The translations under genes and the position numbers were made by a program. From Verrucomicrobiaceae bacterium (GTDB lineage Bacteria > Verrucomicrobiota > Verrucomicrobiia > Verrucomicrobiales > Verrucomicrobiaceae), in assembly GCA_947507875.1 (NCBI GenBank), contig CANNQP010000005.1:92330-156329 (forward strand): DNA of 64,000 nucleotides. The letters are read 5' to 3'. The first letter of the stretch is position 1, and each line of letters begins with the position of its first letter. This document shows positions 44,540-53,169 of this stretch, one piece after another. Below the pieces are notes generated by a model. It did not search any database. It was not told where the DNA came from and saw only the letters and a program-made list of their open reading frames with translations.

Positions 44540-45487
44540 TCAAGGGTTGGTGTAAAGGGTCGAAAGCTCGCGAAGCAGCTTTTCCAGCGCTTCATAGTAG
44601 GGGGTCTCGGTCATCTGTGAACGCTTCGCTTTCAGGTCGTCGAGCTGCAGCTCCAGCTTATCGCGTTGCTTGCGAGCTAGCTCGGAGAGCCGTTTTTCAT
44701 CCTCGCTCAAAACAAGCGCGATCTGGCCTGCGCGGCGACCATCCTTGGCCTGAGTCGGATGCGTGCTAAAGATTTCCGCACGAGTGCCGGTGCCATCGCC
44801 ATCATCCTCCAGCAGCGAATGTTCAGTCGCGATACGTTCTGCCTTTTCATAAAACTCGGTCACGGCGCGGCCGCCATATCGAAAGGCCTCTAGCACCGTC
44901 ACCTGTCGGTCCTGATCCAAGTCAGCTGCGAGATCACCTGCGATGGCTTGGGCAAAGAATTCGCCAAAGCGAGCATAGTAAACTTCATCTGCACTCTTGG
45001 TGCCAGTGACGATGATGCGATCCTTGCCTGCCATGGCAGGAAGAAAACCTGCGCTTGAAGAGCCGCCGTGAAGCATAACTAACTCTTGCTTCAATGACTG
45101 GCACCATTCCGCTAGCTGAGTCGGGGTTAAATCAGGGCCGCGTAGATTGAACTTGGCCTCACGGCCATCGTAGCTGCCATGGCCCACGAAGACCAACCAA
45201 AGCTGCCCTTGCGTTACTGTGCTGGCTTGGCGGAGGCGTGCCTTCAATTCTTCCGCGGCGCGGTCATTGTTGCCGATTTCGCTGAGCGTGATTTCTGCTT
45301 TGGCGCAGGCTTGCCGCCAGATCTCGGCCTGGGCTCTGAATGAGGCCTCATACTCAGTCGTTCCTGGCGCACCCACCACCAGCACCAGTTCAGCTCTACG
45401 CTTCCTGGTGGTTGCCTCCTGGCCGAAAGATGCTCCGGTCAGCAGGCCCAGTCCCAGCATGATCGTTGCGGTGAGAAGTGCCCTCAT
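44540..45487 (-). CDS. C13/caspase-like peptidase homologue lacking the catalytic cysteine
   Basis: A 315-residue exported protein with a signal peptide (about residues 1-22). The fold is like legumain (C13) or caspase: LWLVFVGHGSYDG carries the His (H103). The following strand, where C13 enzymes have their Cys (for example E-A-C-E-S-G), reads VMLHGGSSSAGF, with no Cys. An acidic DLDQDRQVTVLEAF and the DDGDGTGT loop also match C13-like bacterial proteins. The C-terminal 65 residues are a charged helix. The ATG overlaps the stop of the VWA gene by 4 bases. It may be a pseudo-peptidase or a scaffold. Confidence 0.75.
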   Translation of the reverse strand: MRALLTATIMLGLGLLTGASFGQEATTRKRRAELVLVVGAPGTTEYEASFRAQAEIWRQACAKAEITLSEIGNNDRAAEELKARLRQASTVTQGQLWLVFVGHGSYDGREAKFNLRGPDLTPTQLAEWCQSLKQELVMLHGGSSSAGFLPAMAGKDRIIVTGTKSADEVYYARFGEFFAQAIAGDLAADLDQDRQVTVLEAFRYGGRAVTEFYEKAERIATEHSLLEDDGDGTGTRAEIFSTHPTQAKDGRRAGQIALVLSEDEKRLSELARKQRDKLELQLDDLKAKRSQMTETPYYEALEKLLRELSTLYTNP

Positions 45488-47850
45488 GCTAGCCCTCCTT
45501 TCCGGCGCAGAAACCATTCGCTTCCGAGCAACATGAGCAGGGCTACAAAGATCCAGGGCGAGTGCCACAACGGGGCCGTGATGGTCTCTTCCACGGGGGG
45601 GCGGATGTTTTTCAAAAGCTCCGGTAGTCGTGATAGATCGGTCAAGTTCAGCACCTGACCGCCACTGGTTTTGGCCATCTGCTCTGCCCACCCTCGCCCT
45701 GGGGTCAGGTCCGCCAATTCAGCGGCGAGTGGATCATGCACCCAGCCGGTTTGGCGGCTTTGTGTCGCTGAGGTAGGTGCAGACTCGGCCACTGCCACTG
45801 CGGGTTGAGTTTGAGCTTCGAGCCGATAGGCGCCGGGTGTGCGTGGGTAGTAGTCGGTTTCGTAGAGACCAGGTTCCTTCAGGCTAGGTTCAGCGAACAG
45901 CTCGCTGCGCTTTCCGTCGGGCGTCGTGATTTCCATCCGCACCATGGCATCATCTTGAGGGAAAAAGGCCGCATCACGCAGCCGCACCTCGATCTTCATC
46001 CGGTCGCCATCGGTGTGCGATGTGACTTGCATTGGGTTAGGTGTGTCGGCGACTAGCGCCCGAAGCATTTGTCGCCAGGCTTTGTCAAGATCACGCCTTG
46101 CCGCCTCATCCTGCATGCCCCAGCGCCAAAGGTCGGCGATCAGCACCGCCATCACCCGCCCCTCGCCGAAGCGCTGCGTTACCCAGGCGGGTAGGCTGCG
46201 ATCATCCGAAGTTCTCACCGTCGCCAGCACGCTGGCTCCTGGCTTGATGGAAGAAGTCTGATTCACCGCATAAAAGCCCGTCATCTGCGACATTCGTTGC
46301 TCATCGCTTGTCCGGTCTTGGCGTAGCCGTGTCCAGGCCTCCAGCCAGCCTTCGCGTGAGAGTTCGAGTCGCGCATTTTCCACCGCTGGATCGCTGGAAC
46401 GGCGGTCGAGATACACGGGCATCATGCGTCCCACGGGAGTGCCTTCGTAGCCGCCATGCTGGTAGCATTCCTGTCCGCCGAGCGTGAGCAAAGCCCCGCC
46501 ACGTTCGCTGACGAAGCGCTCGATCAGGTTCATCTGCTCCTGACTGAAAAAGTCGGCTTCCACGTCATCCAGAATGATGGCATGATATTCACCGAAGAGC
46601 TGCTCTGCGGTTTTGGGAAAGCCCTCTGCTAGCTCTTTTGCGTCCTTGGTGCCAAGGCGGATCAGCACAGGTTGGTCGTAGCGCTGTGCGTTGGCTTGAT
46701 CGCCAAAACCACGAAACAGTGGATTGCTGCTTTCGCCCGTGCGGCCACGCCATTCGAACTTGGGCTCGCGCTTGGCGATACGGATGAGCGCAGGCAGCTG
46801 TACTTCTGGATCTTCTGCCAGCGCACGGCGCATGAATTTGTAATCCCAGTTTGGCCGCCCGGCCACATAAAGCACGCGGTAGGGGCCGCCGCCGCGATCG
46901 ACCTTCACATGGCGTTCGTTGTTGGCGAGCGTGGCTTCTCGCACGGGGGCCTTTCTGTCTTTCTGGCCCCCTTGGCCAGCCGGCTCTGTTTCACGGACCT
47001 GCACTCGATAAAAACTCACGCCTGGTTTGGCCGCTTGCAGCTTCAGGCGCAGCGTCCGCGATTCCTGATCTTGCGACAGATGGACAGTTTCACGTGTGGC
47101 GATTTTTCCCTCGCTATCCAGCACGACGACCTCTAGCTCTCGGTTCACAAAGCCGATGGCCTCGATTCGCGTCGTGATCGTCACGGGCGTATCTTCAAAG
47201 GCGGTCTGCGCGACTGAAGTCTCCAGTAGGCGGAGATCGGGCGTTGGGGCCTGCTCACCCACCAGCACTGGAAAAATGGGCACTTGGCGTGCATCAGCCG
47301 CCCGCTTCAGAGCACCACGATCCGTGGGCTGACCATCCGTCACGACCACCACCGCGGCGACGGATGGGCTGCGACTCACCATAGCCAGGGCTGATTCCAG
47401 CCGTGTGGCCGAGGCGGCGAACTTTAGCTCCGAAAAATTCGTCACGGACCGCAGCTCGGTGCCCATGGAGTGAAGCTTGAGTCGGAAAAGTCGCTCCAAT
47501 TCATTCATCCAACCGGGTTGATCTTCTCCTGAGCGACCCAGGGCTGTTTGCACTGCATGCGATCGCGGTTTTCCATCCTCAAGTTCGGCCACTGAGAGGG
47601 AGGCACTATCATCGACCAAGATGACCACCTCGTTTTCACCGCTTTTTGGCAATCGCCGAGACATCATGGGATCCGCCAAGCAGGACAGGAGCAAGGCCCA
47701 GGTCGCCGTTTTACAAAACAGGGCGCCCAGACGCAGCCGCGCGTGCCCTGGGGCGCGCTGATAGCCTTTTGCCAGATAGCCTACCACCAAGGCCAGCAAG
47801 AGGCCGGCCAGCCAAAGGCGATCAGGGTGCTGAAAGGTGAGTGTGGTCAA
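45484..47850 (-). CDS. VWA-domain membrane protein, partner of the C13-like gene
   Basis: A 788-residue protein with TM segments near the N-terminus (LWLAGLLLALVVGYLA, CKTATWALLLSCLA). A VWA domain with intact MIDAS follows (VVILVDDSASLS). A glutamine-amidotransferase-like region (HAIILDDVEADFFSQEQMN, GGALLTLGGQECY) comes next, and a C-terminal TM segment (PWIFVALLMLLGSEWFLRR) ends it. The start is TTG 47850: the frame has a stop 17 codons upstream with no ATG or GTG between. The coupling with the C13-like gene suggests one complex. It is one of three such VWA genes in the window. Confidence 0.85.
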   Translation of the reverse strand: MTTLTFQHPDRLWLAGLLLALVVGYLAKGYQRAPGHARLRLGALFCKTATWALLLSCLADPMMSRRLPKSGENEVVILVDDSASLSVAELEDGKPRSHAVQTALGRSGEDQPGWMNELERLFRLKLHSMGTELRSVTNFSELKFAASATRLESALAMVSRSPSVAAVVVVTDGQPTDRGALKRAADARQVPIFPVLVGEQAPTPDLRLLETSVAQTAFEDTPVTITTRIEAIGFVNRELEVVVLDSEGKIATRETVHLSQDQESRTLRLKLQAAKPGVSFYRVQVRETEPAGQGGQKDRKAPVREATLANNERHVKVDRGGGPYRVLYVAGRPNWDYKFMRRALAEDPEVQLPALIRIAKREPKFEWRGRTGESSNPLFRGFGDQANAQRYDQPVLIRLGTKDAKELAEGFPKTAEQLFGEYHAIILDDVEADFFSQEQMNLIERFVSERGGALLTLGGQECYQHGGYEGTPVGRMMPVYLDRRSSDPAVENARLELSREGWLEAWTRLRQDRTSDEQRMSQMTGFYAVNQTSSIKPGASVLATVRTSDDRSLPAWVTQRFGEGRVMAVLIADLWRWGMQDEAARRDLDKAWRQMLRALVADTPNPMQVTSHTDGDRMKIEVRLRDAAFFPQDDAMVRMEITTPDGKRSELFAEPSLKEPGLYETDYYPRTPGAYRLEAQTQPAVAVAESAPTSATQSRQTGWVHDPLAAELADLTPGRGWAEQMAKTSGGQVLNLTDLSRLPELLKNIRPPVEETITAPLWHSPWIFVALLMLLGSEWFLRRKGGLA

Positions 47851-48078
47851 GCAGTAGGGCGGGGTGGAAGCAGGAGGAGTAGCGTCGCGAGCGTAACGTC
47901 AGTTCCCATAACGGCATTCATCGGAAGCATCCTTCCAGCTTTGCCGTAGCCCATGGCAAAGTGCTGCAAGGATAGGCGTTTCTTGCAGCTTCAAGTTCAA
48001 AGCAGCACGATCGACGTTGACTCAAAGGCCATCGGCAATCTGGGCTTCAGGGATCAAGCTGACTCAGCGAGCCCTGAA

Positions 48079-48108
48079 TGCAGGCTTACCTGCACGGTGT
48101 GCATTTTT
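48079..48108 (+). promoter_or_regulatory. Possible attenuator upstream of dprA
   Basis: Two hairpins share the bases TGCA at 48091-48094 and so exclude each other. One is TGCAGG-CTTA-CCTGCA (48079-48094). The other is TGCAC-GGT-GTGCA (48091-48103), followed by five T (48104-48108), which is terminator-like. They lie 38 bases before the dprA ATG. The 47851-48146 gap also holds a 7-bp inverted repeat, CTTTGCC/GGCAAAG, at 47939-47961. The stems are short, so this is tentative. Confidence 0.3.
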
Positions 48109-48146
48109 AAGGTTGTCTGTGGGGCGTGTTCCTCTCAAGTGCAGGC

Positions 48147-49247
48147 ATGACACGCCGAGAAGCCTGGATCGCTCTGAATCTGATTCCCCAGATCGGCCCT
48201 GTGCGTGTGCGGAAGCTCTTGGACCGTTTTGGAACACCCGAGGCGATCCTAGCGGCCAAGGCCTCCGAACTGCGCTCGGTGGAAGGCTTTGGCGAAAGCC
48301 AGGCACAAAACCTAGCGCAGTGGGAAAGTCAGGTCGATCTAGCTCTGGAGCTGCGCAAGATCGAGCAGCGTGGCCTTTCGATCTTGACTCAAGAAGATGA
48401 GCTCTACCCGGCCTCACTGCGCACCATCTACGATCCACCGCTGGTGCTTTACGTGTGCGGAGAGCTGACGCCACGTGACCATCACGCGATTGGCGTCGTG
48501 GGTAGCCGACATGCGACCCTCTATGGCATGAATGCAGCGAAGAAGTTGAGCTTTCAGATCGCTCATTCAGGCTTCACCGTGATCAGTGGCTTGGCGCGTG
48601 GCATCGACACCACGGCGCACGAGGCGGCGCTGGCTGCCAAAGGCCGGACGGTGGCGGTGATTGGCTCTGGCATTGGCAAACTCTACCCGCCCGAAAATCA
48701 GGCGCTCGCGGAGAGGATCGCGGCGAATGGAGCGGTGGTCAGCGAATACCCGGTGGATCGCATCGCCGATCGGCAGACCTTTCCCTACCGCAACCGCATC
48801 GTGGCTGGCTGGAGCAGCGGCTTGCTGGTGGTCGAGGCTCCGCTGAAGAGTGGATCGCTCATCACCGCTCAGCAGGCCTCCGAGCAAGGGCGCACGGTCT
48901 ATGCGGTGCCCGGTCCGATTGACCGCCCAACCTCAGCGGGCTGCAATCGATTGATTCAGCAGGGAGCGAAGCTGGTCATGGATGGAGCGGACGTGCTGGA
49001 TGATCTGATGTGCCTCTTTCCCACGGCGCCCCAAGCACCCGATGTGCAGCCCGTGCGTGCGCCGGTGCCTTTGCAGTTGGATGAAGAGATCTTGCTCAAG
49101 AGCATCGATCATCAGGAAAAGCATGTCGATGAGTTGATCGCTGCCTCCGGGCTGACTCCAGCCACGGTGAATGTCACGCTGATGCGCCTGGAAATGAAGC
49201 GACTCATCCGCCCCTTGCCCGGTCGGCGCTATGTTCGATTGGTCTAG
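48147..49247 (+). CDS. dprA: DNA-processing protein DprA
   Basis: A 366-residue protein that loads RecA on incoming single-stranded DNA in natural transformation. The N-terminal helical region (LNLIPQIGPVRVRKLL) is followed by the Rossmann-like core: IGVVGSRHATLYG, VISGLARGIDTTAHEAAL, SEYPVD, FPYRNRIVAGWSSGLLVVEA, KSGSLITAQQA. A C-terminal winged helix (about 305-366, HVDELIAASGLTPATVNVTL) completes it. ATG 48147 is preferred over an upstream in-frame start. It is convergent with mfd, with 3 bases between stops. Confidence 0.96.
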   Translation: MTRREAWIALNLIPQIGPVRVRKLLDRFGTPEAILAAKASELRSVEGFGESQAQNLAQWESQVDLALELRKIEQRGLSILTQEDELYPASLRTIYDPPLVLYVCGELTPRDHHAIGVVGSRHATLYGMNAAKKLSFQIAHSGFTVISGLARGIDTTAHEAALAAKGRTVAVIGSGIGKLYPPENQALAERIAANGAVVSEYPVDRIADRQTFPYRNRIVAGWSSGLLVVEAPLKSGSLITAQQASEQGRTVYAVPGPIDRPTSAGCNRLIQQGAKLVMDGADVLDDLMCLFPTAPQAPDVQPVRAPVPLQLDEEILLKSIDHQEKHVDELIAASGLTPATVNVTLMRLEMKRLIRPLPGRRYVRLV

Positions 49248-49250
49248 GCA

Positions 49251-52200
49251 TCACAGGCTGCGCACCATCGTCAGCGCTTCTTGCAGCTGCTTGAAGCCGG
49301 CGCGCTCGGTGAGGCGCGGGAATTTGCCGTTGATCATGACGTAGCCGCCGTTGCGAGAGAGGATGAGCTTGCGGTCCTTGATCTCGATCTCGTTGATCCC
49401 TGCATGGGCAGCCGCCAGTCGGAGCGCCGCGCAGGCCAGCAGGTTCTGCACAGGGTAGGGCAGCTTGTCGCCGTATTGGTCGCGCCATTGAGCTTCGAGT
49501 TCATCCAGCTCCTTGCGTGTCATCACCTCGCCCAACTGACGGTAAGCTGTGATCCTCAGGCGGGTGTCTTCGATGAAGCTGGAGGGCAGGAAGGCTCCGG
49601 TGGCACCTTTTTCCGCCTGCGTCATCAGGGCTTCGCTCTGTACCAGGAAGTCCGCGCGCAGGGCGACATCGACCGGGCGTGGCACACGGCGGCCCTGCAT
49701 GCGGCCCACGGCTTGCTTCAGCATCTGGCAGTACATGTCAAAGCCCACGGCGGCAATGTGTCCGCTCTGCTCGGTGCCGAGCAGATTGCCCGCGCCTCGG
49801 ATCTCCAGATCGCGCAGCGCTATTTTGAAGCCGCTGCCGAGGCCCGTGTATTGCTTGATGGCATTCACCCGCTTGCGGGCATCGCCCGCCGTCACGGCAT
49901 CGCGTGGCAAAAGCAGGTAGGCATGGGCCTGCTGACCACCCCGGCCGACACGACCGCGGAGCTGGTAGAGATCGGCGAGGCCAAAACGGTCGGCACGGTC
50001 GATGATGATGGTGTTGGCGTTTGGAATATCGACACCGCTTTCGATGATGGTGGTGCAGACCAGCACATCCGCCTCACCATCGACGAACTTGTGCATCACC
50101 TCTTCGAGGATCTCCTCATCCATCTGGCCATGCCCGACGATGACGCGAGCCTGAGGGCAAAGTTCACGAATGCGCATCGCGGTTGTTTCGATGGTCATGA
50201 CACGATTGTGCAGCAGGAAAACCTGACCGCCACGGTCCAGCTCAGCGTCGATGGCCTGCTTGATCACGCGCTCGTCATACGGCGTGATGATGGTGCCCAC
50301 GGCCTGCTTGTTCGGCGGTGGTGTTTCGATGGTGCTCATGTCCCTCATGCCCATGAGAGCGAGGTAAAGCGTGCGCGGGATCGGGGTGGCGCTGAGCGTG
50401 AGCACGTCCACGAGGCGGAACAGCTCCTTGAACTTTTCCTTATGCTTCACGCCGAAGCGCTGCTCTTCATCAATGACCACGAGGCCGAGATCCTTGAAGC
50501 GCACATCTTTGGAAATGACCCGATGGGTGCCCACCACGATGTCCACGGTGCCTTCGCGCACGCCTTGCAGGATCTTTTTTTCGCGGTTCTTCGGCGTCAG
50601 TCGGCAGAGCATCTCCACCGTCACGGGGAATTCGCTCATGCGTTCGCGGATGTTCTGCCAGTGCTGGCGCGCGAGCACGGTCGTCGGTACCAGGATGGCG
50701 ACTTGCTTGCCGCCCATCACGGCTTTGAAGGCAGCGCGAATGGCGACCTCGGTTTTGCCAAAACCCACGTCCGCGCAGAGTAGGCGATCCATGGGCTTCT
50801 CCGTTTCCATGTCGCGTTTGATCTCCTCCACGCAGCGCAGCTGGTCGGGGGTTTCGCGATACAGGAAGGATTGCTCAAACTCGACCTGCCACTTCGTGTC
50901 GGGCGCATGGGCGAAGCCCTTCACGCTGCGCCGCTCGGCGCTGATGCTGAGCATCTTCGCGGCGAATTCCTCAACGCTTTTTTCGGCGGTCTTGCGCGTC
51001 TTTTGCCAGCTGCTGCCCCCTAGCTTGCTCAAGGCGGGGGCACGCCCGCCGACTCCGACGTAGCGACTGACCATGTGCGCCTGCACGACAGGCACGAAGA
51101 GCTTGGCCTCATCGGCATAATGCAGCACGAGCACCTCTTCTTTTCTGCCGCCCGGTGTTGTGCGCGTCTCCACGCCAGCGAAGCGACCGATGCCATGCTC
51201 CGAGTGCACGACGAGGTCGCCATCGCGCAGCTCACTGAGCATGTCGCGGGCTTTGCGCAGGTTTTCAGGATCAGCGAGCTTGGAGCCACGGGATCGACGG
51301 GAGACCTGATGGCGTCCAAAAATCTCCGCTCCCGTCAGCACCGCCAGCTTCGCCGCAGGCACCGTGAAGCCGCGATAAAGCAGGCCAAGCGTGGCGTGAA
51401 ACGAACTCTCAAATCCGTGGCTCGGGGTGTCACTTTGCGACTCCGAACGAACTTGGAAGTTCGTTGGGCTCAGCTCCGCGAACCTCTCCCGCTCGGCTTC
51501 ATTGTGAAAGAAGACGATGACCTGCCAGCCGAGCTTTTGCCATTCGGCCACCTGCATCTCGAACTGCTTCCGCCGGGCTTCATGAAGCACAAAGTCGGAG
51601 GCATCGAACACGCCGAGGGGGTTCTCGTGGATTGCGGAATCAAAGTTCTCTGGGCCATCGGCAGGAACAGCGCCGATCAAAAGCTGCGCATCCACCTTCA
51701 CCCCCAAGGCTTCATCGCCGATCAGCAAGACCAGGTCGTCGGGGCGCAGGTAATCGCGAACCTGACCTGATTCAGCGGCGCTATCGTTGAGCTGAAGGAT
51801 CAAGCTCGCACGCTCCAGGCGCTTCACGGACGATTGGTTGTGCAGATCAAAAGCACGGATGGACTCGATCTCCTCGTCAAACCACTCGATGCGCAGCGGC
51901 TCCTCCGCCTGCCATGAGTAAAAGTCCACGAGTCCGCCGCGTCGGGCGAATTGGCCACGCTCGGTGACGACGGGAACACGGTCGTAACCGGCTTCACTCA
52001 GCTGCTCGATGAACTTTTCGATGTCCAGTTTTTGCCCGACTTCGATGGGGCGGCGCTGCTTTTCCAGCTCCCGCGCTGCAGGGGCGGTTTCGTTCAGGCT
52101 GTCCTGGCAGAGTAGGATCGCTCCAGACGTTGTCCCGGACCAGCGTTCGAGCACAGCGACACGTTCTGCCAGTAGATCCGGGTCGGGCAGGGCCTCCTCC

Positions 52201-52601
52201 CCGAAGCTCTGAGAGTGGCGCGGAAAGTAGAGGGCTGGGGTTTGCCAAACGATAAGTTCGGCCTGGATGCGATCCTGGGCTCGTGGATCGGGACACAGCA
52301 CCCAGAGGCGACGCCGCATCTGACGCGCACGTGCCGCGACCAGAGCGACGCCAAAGCCATGCGCCTCAGCTGTGACATGGTCGAGATAGATCGGGGTCTC
52401 TCCTCCCAGCGCCTGGAGCTTGTCCTTGAATTCGCGCACCTGCATCACGGTGCGGACGAGGGCGTGGCATTCCACCTGTGCTTCTTCCGGGGGGGGAGGG
52501 GGGACAGCTTTCTTGGCGGGTGCGGCTGGCTTTTTGCGCGGGCGCACCGCTTTGGGGGGCAGGACCTTGTCTGAACTCAAAACGGAACCGTGGAAACGCA
52601 C
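49251..52601 (-). CDS. mfd: Transcription-repair coupling factor
   Basis: A 1116-residue DNA translocase that removes stalled RNA polymerase and recruits UvrA. The N-terminal UvrB-like domains are followed by a CarD-like RNA-polymerase-interaction domain (LRDGDLVVHSEHGIGRFAGV). The RecG-like motor has Walker A ADVGFGKTEVA, LVVIDEEQRFGV, LTLSATPIPRTLYLAL and the motif VI segment QLRGRVGRGG. A C-terminal TRCF domain ends it. It starts at GTG 52601. An unusual K/P-rich N-terminal extension (KAVRPRKKPAAPAKKAVPPP) is encoded partly by a G8-A-G6 tract (52489-52503 on the plus strand). Confidence 0.97.
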   Translation of the reverse strand: MRFHGSVLSSDKVLPPKAVRPRKKPAAPAKKAVPPPPPEEAQVECHALVRTVMQVREFKDKLQALGGETPIYLDHVTAEAHGFGVALVAARARQMRRRLWVLCPDPRAQDRIQAELIVWQTPALYFPRHSQSFGEEALPDPDLLAERVAVLERWSGTTSGAILLCQDSLNETAPAARELEKQRRPIEVGQKLDIEKFIEQLSEAGYDRVPVVTERGQFARRGGLVDFYSWQAEEPLRIEWFDEEIESIRAFDLHNQSSVKRLERASLILQLNDSAAESGQVRDYLRPDDLVLLIGDEALGVKVDAQLLIGAVPADGPENFDSAIHENPLGVFDASDFVLHEARRKQFEMQVAEWQKLGWQVIVFFHNEAERERFAELSPTNFQVRSESQSDTPSHGFESSFHATLGLLYRGFTVPAAKLAVLTGAEIFGRHQVSRRSRGSKLADPENLRKARDMLSELRDGDLVVHSEHGIGRFAGVETRTTPGGRKEEVLVLHYADEAKLFVPVVQAHMVSRYVGVGGRAPALSKLGGSSWQKTRKTAEKSVEEFAAKMLSISAERRSVKGFAHAPDTKWQVEFEQSFLYRETPDQLRCVEEIKRDMETEKPMDRLLCADVGFGKTEVAIRAAFKAVMGGKQVAILVPTTVLARQHWQNIRERMSEFPVTVEMLCRLTPKNREKKILQGVREGTVDIVVGTHRVISKDVRFKDLGLVVIDEEQRFGVKHKEKFKELFRLVDVLTLSATPIPRTLYLALMGMRDMSTIETPPPNKQAVGTIITPYDERVIKQAIDAELDRGGQVFLLHNRVMTIETTAMRIRELCPQARVIVGHGQMDEEILEEVMHKFVDGEADVLVCTTIIESGVDIPNANTIIIDRADRFGLADLYQLRGRVGRGGQQAHAYLLLPRDAVTAGDARKRVNAIKQYTGLGSGFKIALRDLEIRGAGNLLGTEQSGHIAAVGFDMYCQMLKQAVGRMQGRRVPRPVDVALRADFLVQSEALMTQAEKGATGAFLPSSFIEDTRLRITAYRQLGEVMTRKELDELEAQWRDQYGDKLPYPVQNLLACAALRLAAAHAGINEIEIKDRKLILSRNGGYVMINGKFPRLTERAGFKQLQEALTMVRSL
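52489..52503. repeat. Homopolymer-rich G tract within mfd
   Basis: The plus strand reads eight G, one A and six G. On the mfd coding strand this is C6-T-C8, encoding a run of prolines around codons 33-37. Tracts of this length are prone to slippage, and a one-base change would truncate Mfd at its N-terminus. Confidence 0.8.
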
Positions 52602-52664
52602 GGCAAGCTCATGAGGACGCGTTGAAGCCTGGATGCAAGAGAAGACCTTAGGCTGATGGGTGCC

Positions 52665-53024
52665 TCAGTCTGCTTGCGGCAGGCATTGCTCAAACAGTGC
52701 GTAGAATTCGTTTTCTTCTGCCGTCTCGCCATCAGCTTCCAGGATGCTTTTGATGACCGCACAGGCTTCCTTTTGTGCCTTTAGCGTGTCAAAGGCAGCC
52801 GCACGCTCCGTGAGGTAGTCGATCATGGAATCATCGCTCTCCGCAGCCTCTCGGGCGCGAGCGAAAGAGAGCTCGATGAAGTGCTGCTTTGGCAAGGTGG
52901 ACTTCCAGCCTTTTTTCACAAAGGCTTGCTGGAGAAGGTCTTCCTCAGCCAGCGAGATATGCGCATCGGCATAAATCGACAAGGCTAGGAGATCAAAGAG
53001 GGCTTCGCGCTGAATTTGGGTCAT
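52665..53024 (-). CDS. TerB-like small protein
   Basis: A 119-residue acidic all-helical protein resembling the TerB/DUF533 fold. REALFDLLALSIYADAHIS carries the conserved acidic residue of the first helix pair, with EEDLLQQAFVKKGW after it, then CAVIKSILEADGETAEENEF as the second repeat. TerB-like domains bind metals and occur in stress proteins. The start is ATG 53024. The upstream U32 gene is divergent, with 145 bases between starts. Confidence 0.7.
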   Translation of the reverse strand: MTQIQREALFDLLALSIYADAHISLAEEDLLQQAFVKKGWKSTLPKQHFIELSFARAREAAESDDSMIDYLTERAAAFDTLKAQKEACAVIKSILEADGETAEENEFYALFEQCLPQAD

Positions 53025-53169
53025 TTTATTGAATACATCTGAACGGACATTCTGGCGGTTGTCGATGCTGAAAACGTCTTTGGATGTGCATGAATTAGTG
53101 CAAGGAATGCTTTTGGCAGAGCTGCATCTGCTCTTGAGAGCTGGCGAGAGCCGGTTAACGAAGCTGCAC

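Noticed and set aside
47939..47961. 7-bp inverted repeat CTTTGCC/GGCAAAG as a terminator of the VWA gene or promoter element
   Set aside because: It has no T tract, and it lies upstream of the VWA gene start rather than after a stop. It is mentioned only as a possible binding site.
49281..50783. Open frame of 500 codons opposite mfd
   Set aside because: It is an antisense shadow of mfd, with H/D/A-rich composition and no family features.
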